Shown in pieces: positions 62,838 to 64,000 of a stretch of 64,000 nt of DNA. Every line of letters starts with the position of its first letter. Positions within the stretch are counted from its first letter, which is position 1. Location: NCBI RefSeq assembly GCF_041081105.1, contig NZ_CP163528.1:2356001-2420000 (forward strand), in the 5' to 3' direction. Origin of the DNA: Promicromonospora sp. Populi. GTDB taxonomy: Bacteria; Actinomycetota; Actinomycetes; Actinomycetales; Cellulomonadaceae. The position numbers and the translations under genes are program-made. The notes beneath the pieces were generated by a model. It saw nothing but the letters and a program-made list of their open reading frames with translations, ran no database searches and was not told the origin of the DNA.

Positions 62838-64000
62838 ATGTCGGACATCGCCGTGACCGGTCGCCACGACCTCCGCGATGCACTGGACCTGCTGAGCACG
62901 CAGGTCACCGACAGCATCCTGCACGCCGAGCCGATCCAGGGCGCGGCCCGCTTCCCCGTCGACGCCGTCCAGCCCCTGGTCCGCGCCAACATGGCGGAGA
63001 TCCTCGCCGCGCTCGCCGGTGAGACGTCGTCGCTCGCCCCGGCCCGGGAGGCCGGCTCACCGCGGCCGAGGGCATCGCGCCGGACCTGTTGCAGCACGCG
63101 TTCCGCCTGGCCGGCCTGCGCATCTGGGAGGAGCTCGCCCGGCGGCTGCGCTCCCGGCAGGACACCTCAGCCCTGCTGCGGGCCTCGTCGCGCGTCTGGT
63201 TCGCTATCGACCGCTCCTCCAACGTCGCGGTGCGGAAACACCTGGAAGCCCACCTGGAAGCCGACGCCGACCTGGGCGAGGACATGGCCCGCACCGAGCT
63301 CCTGCGCGGAGTCCTCACCGGGGCGGTGCACGATCTCGAGACTGCGCGGCGAGCCCTCGGCCTGCCGAAGGACGCGATGCTGGTGGTCGCGGTGACGGCG
63401 CCCGGCGGGGCGAGCGGTCTCGGTGGGGCCGGCGGTATCGGTGGGGCCAGCGGTCTCGGTGGAGCCGGCGGTATCGGTGGAGCCGGGGGTCTCGGTGGGG
63501 CGACGGCGTCCGGCGTCGGTCCAGGCCAGGTGACTACCCGCCGGCTGACCCACGAGGGCGATCGCCTGATCCTCGTGGCCGCCCCCACGTCACAGGACGC
63601 CCGCGGCACCCTGGCCGAGCTCGCCGCGCACGCCCGGACCGGCGCGAGCCTGCCGTTCACGAGCCTCGTTGATGCGCCCGCGGCGCTTGCCCAGGCACGC
63701 ACGGCCGTGCGCTCCCTGCCCCTGGGCCGCGCCGGGCTGTCCCGCTACGGCGACCGCCCGCTCGACGCCCTGCTGGTGGCCGACCACGAACGCGCACTGG
63801 AGCTGGCGACCGCCGTCCTCGGTGGACTGAAGGACCGCGACCCGCGGGACGAGGAGCTGCTGCTCGGCACCATCGAGGCGTGGTTCGAGCACGGCGGGTC
63901 CGGCACCAGGGCCGCCGTCGCGCTGCACTGCCACCGGAACACGGTGCTGAACCGGCTGGCGCGCATCGCGGACCTGACCGGCCGGGACGTCAACGACCCG
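62838..64000 (+). pseudogene. PucR-type regulator, frameshifted and cut by the window edge
   Basis: ATG 62838 (TAGGCT 7 nt upstream). The first ~73 codons (SDIAVTGRHDLRDALDLL) are in one frame; from ~63053 the family sequence ([20 protein letters not shown]) is in another, needing one extra base near 63051-63056. Then a Gly-rich repeat (63415-63495) and a PucR C-terminal HTH ([19 protein letters not shown]). 3' end outside the window. Confidence 0.85.

Overview
The window is 64 kb of very GC-rich, gene-dense DNA from an actinobacterium. The gene order (rplU-rpmA-obgE-proB-proA-nadD-rsfS; ddl, DUF3515, thiL, rpmB, DAK protein, recG, rsmD, coaD, yceD, rpmF, rnc, mutM), the ydaO riboswitch before an NlpC/P60 protein, Rex-controlled cydABDC and many leaderless starts (TAnnnT followed by 6-8 nt and then ATG or GTG) all fit Micrococcales. 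My inference is Promicromonosporaceae or Cellulomonadaceae. I see no rRNA, phage, IS, CRISPR or plasmid functions.

Layout. 1-13.7 kb is an accessory zone of small transcription units: a truncated epoxide hydrolase, the zinc chaperone gene aztD with two Zur-type boxes, a LuxR/FAD-oxidoreductase pair, a hydrolase/TetR pair with a shared operator, a small membrane protein, an MmyB-type regulator, a GyrI-like protein, a DUF418 protein with a gamma-glutamyltransferase, and a PQQ-type sugar dehydrogenase. 13.9-15.1 kb has sodA between two identical tRNA-Ala(GGC) genes. 15.1-23.2 kb, all on the minus strand, is the housekeeping block from rplU to a histidine phosphatase. 23.4-28.8 kb holds accessory genes (methyltransferase, desaturase, tdk, hydrolase, GNAT, acyltransferase) lying between that block and the RNase E/G gene. 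33.3-39.9 kb is cydABDC behind a Rex operator. 40-43.9 kb holds a phytoene-dehydrogenase-like flavoprotein, a c-di-AMP riboswitch with its NlpC/P60 gene, and a D-2-hydroxyacid dehydrogenase. 44-53.8 kb is the core block DAK-recG-EEP-rsmD-coaD-yceD-rpmF-rnc-mutM (minus strand) with rpmB diverging from it. 54-64 kb carries GNAT, thiL, DUF3515, a frameshifted TetR, ddl, an acyl-CoA synthetase, an aldehyde dehydrogenase and a frameshifted PucR gene that runs off the end.

Regulation is unusually legible: Zur-like boxes, a SoxR-type box with a 19-bp promoter spacer at sodA, a Rex site, a ydaO riboswitch, several TetR-type palindromes and many hairpin terminators.

The most unusual signal is a family of three mirror-symmetric modular repeats (27455-27580, 39312-39377, 54663-54766). 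Each is built from an 8-nt module close to GAGGTCGG spaced at 19 nt (8 + 11) and mirrored about a 12-nt centre. One copy is an exact 22-codon in-frame segment inside cydC. Another bridges two convergent stop codons.
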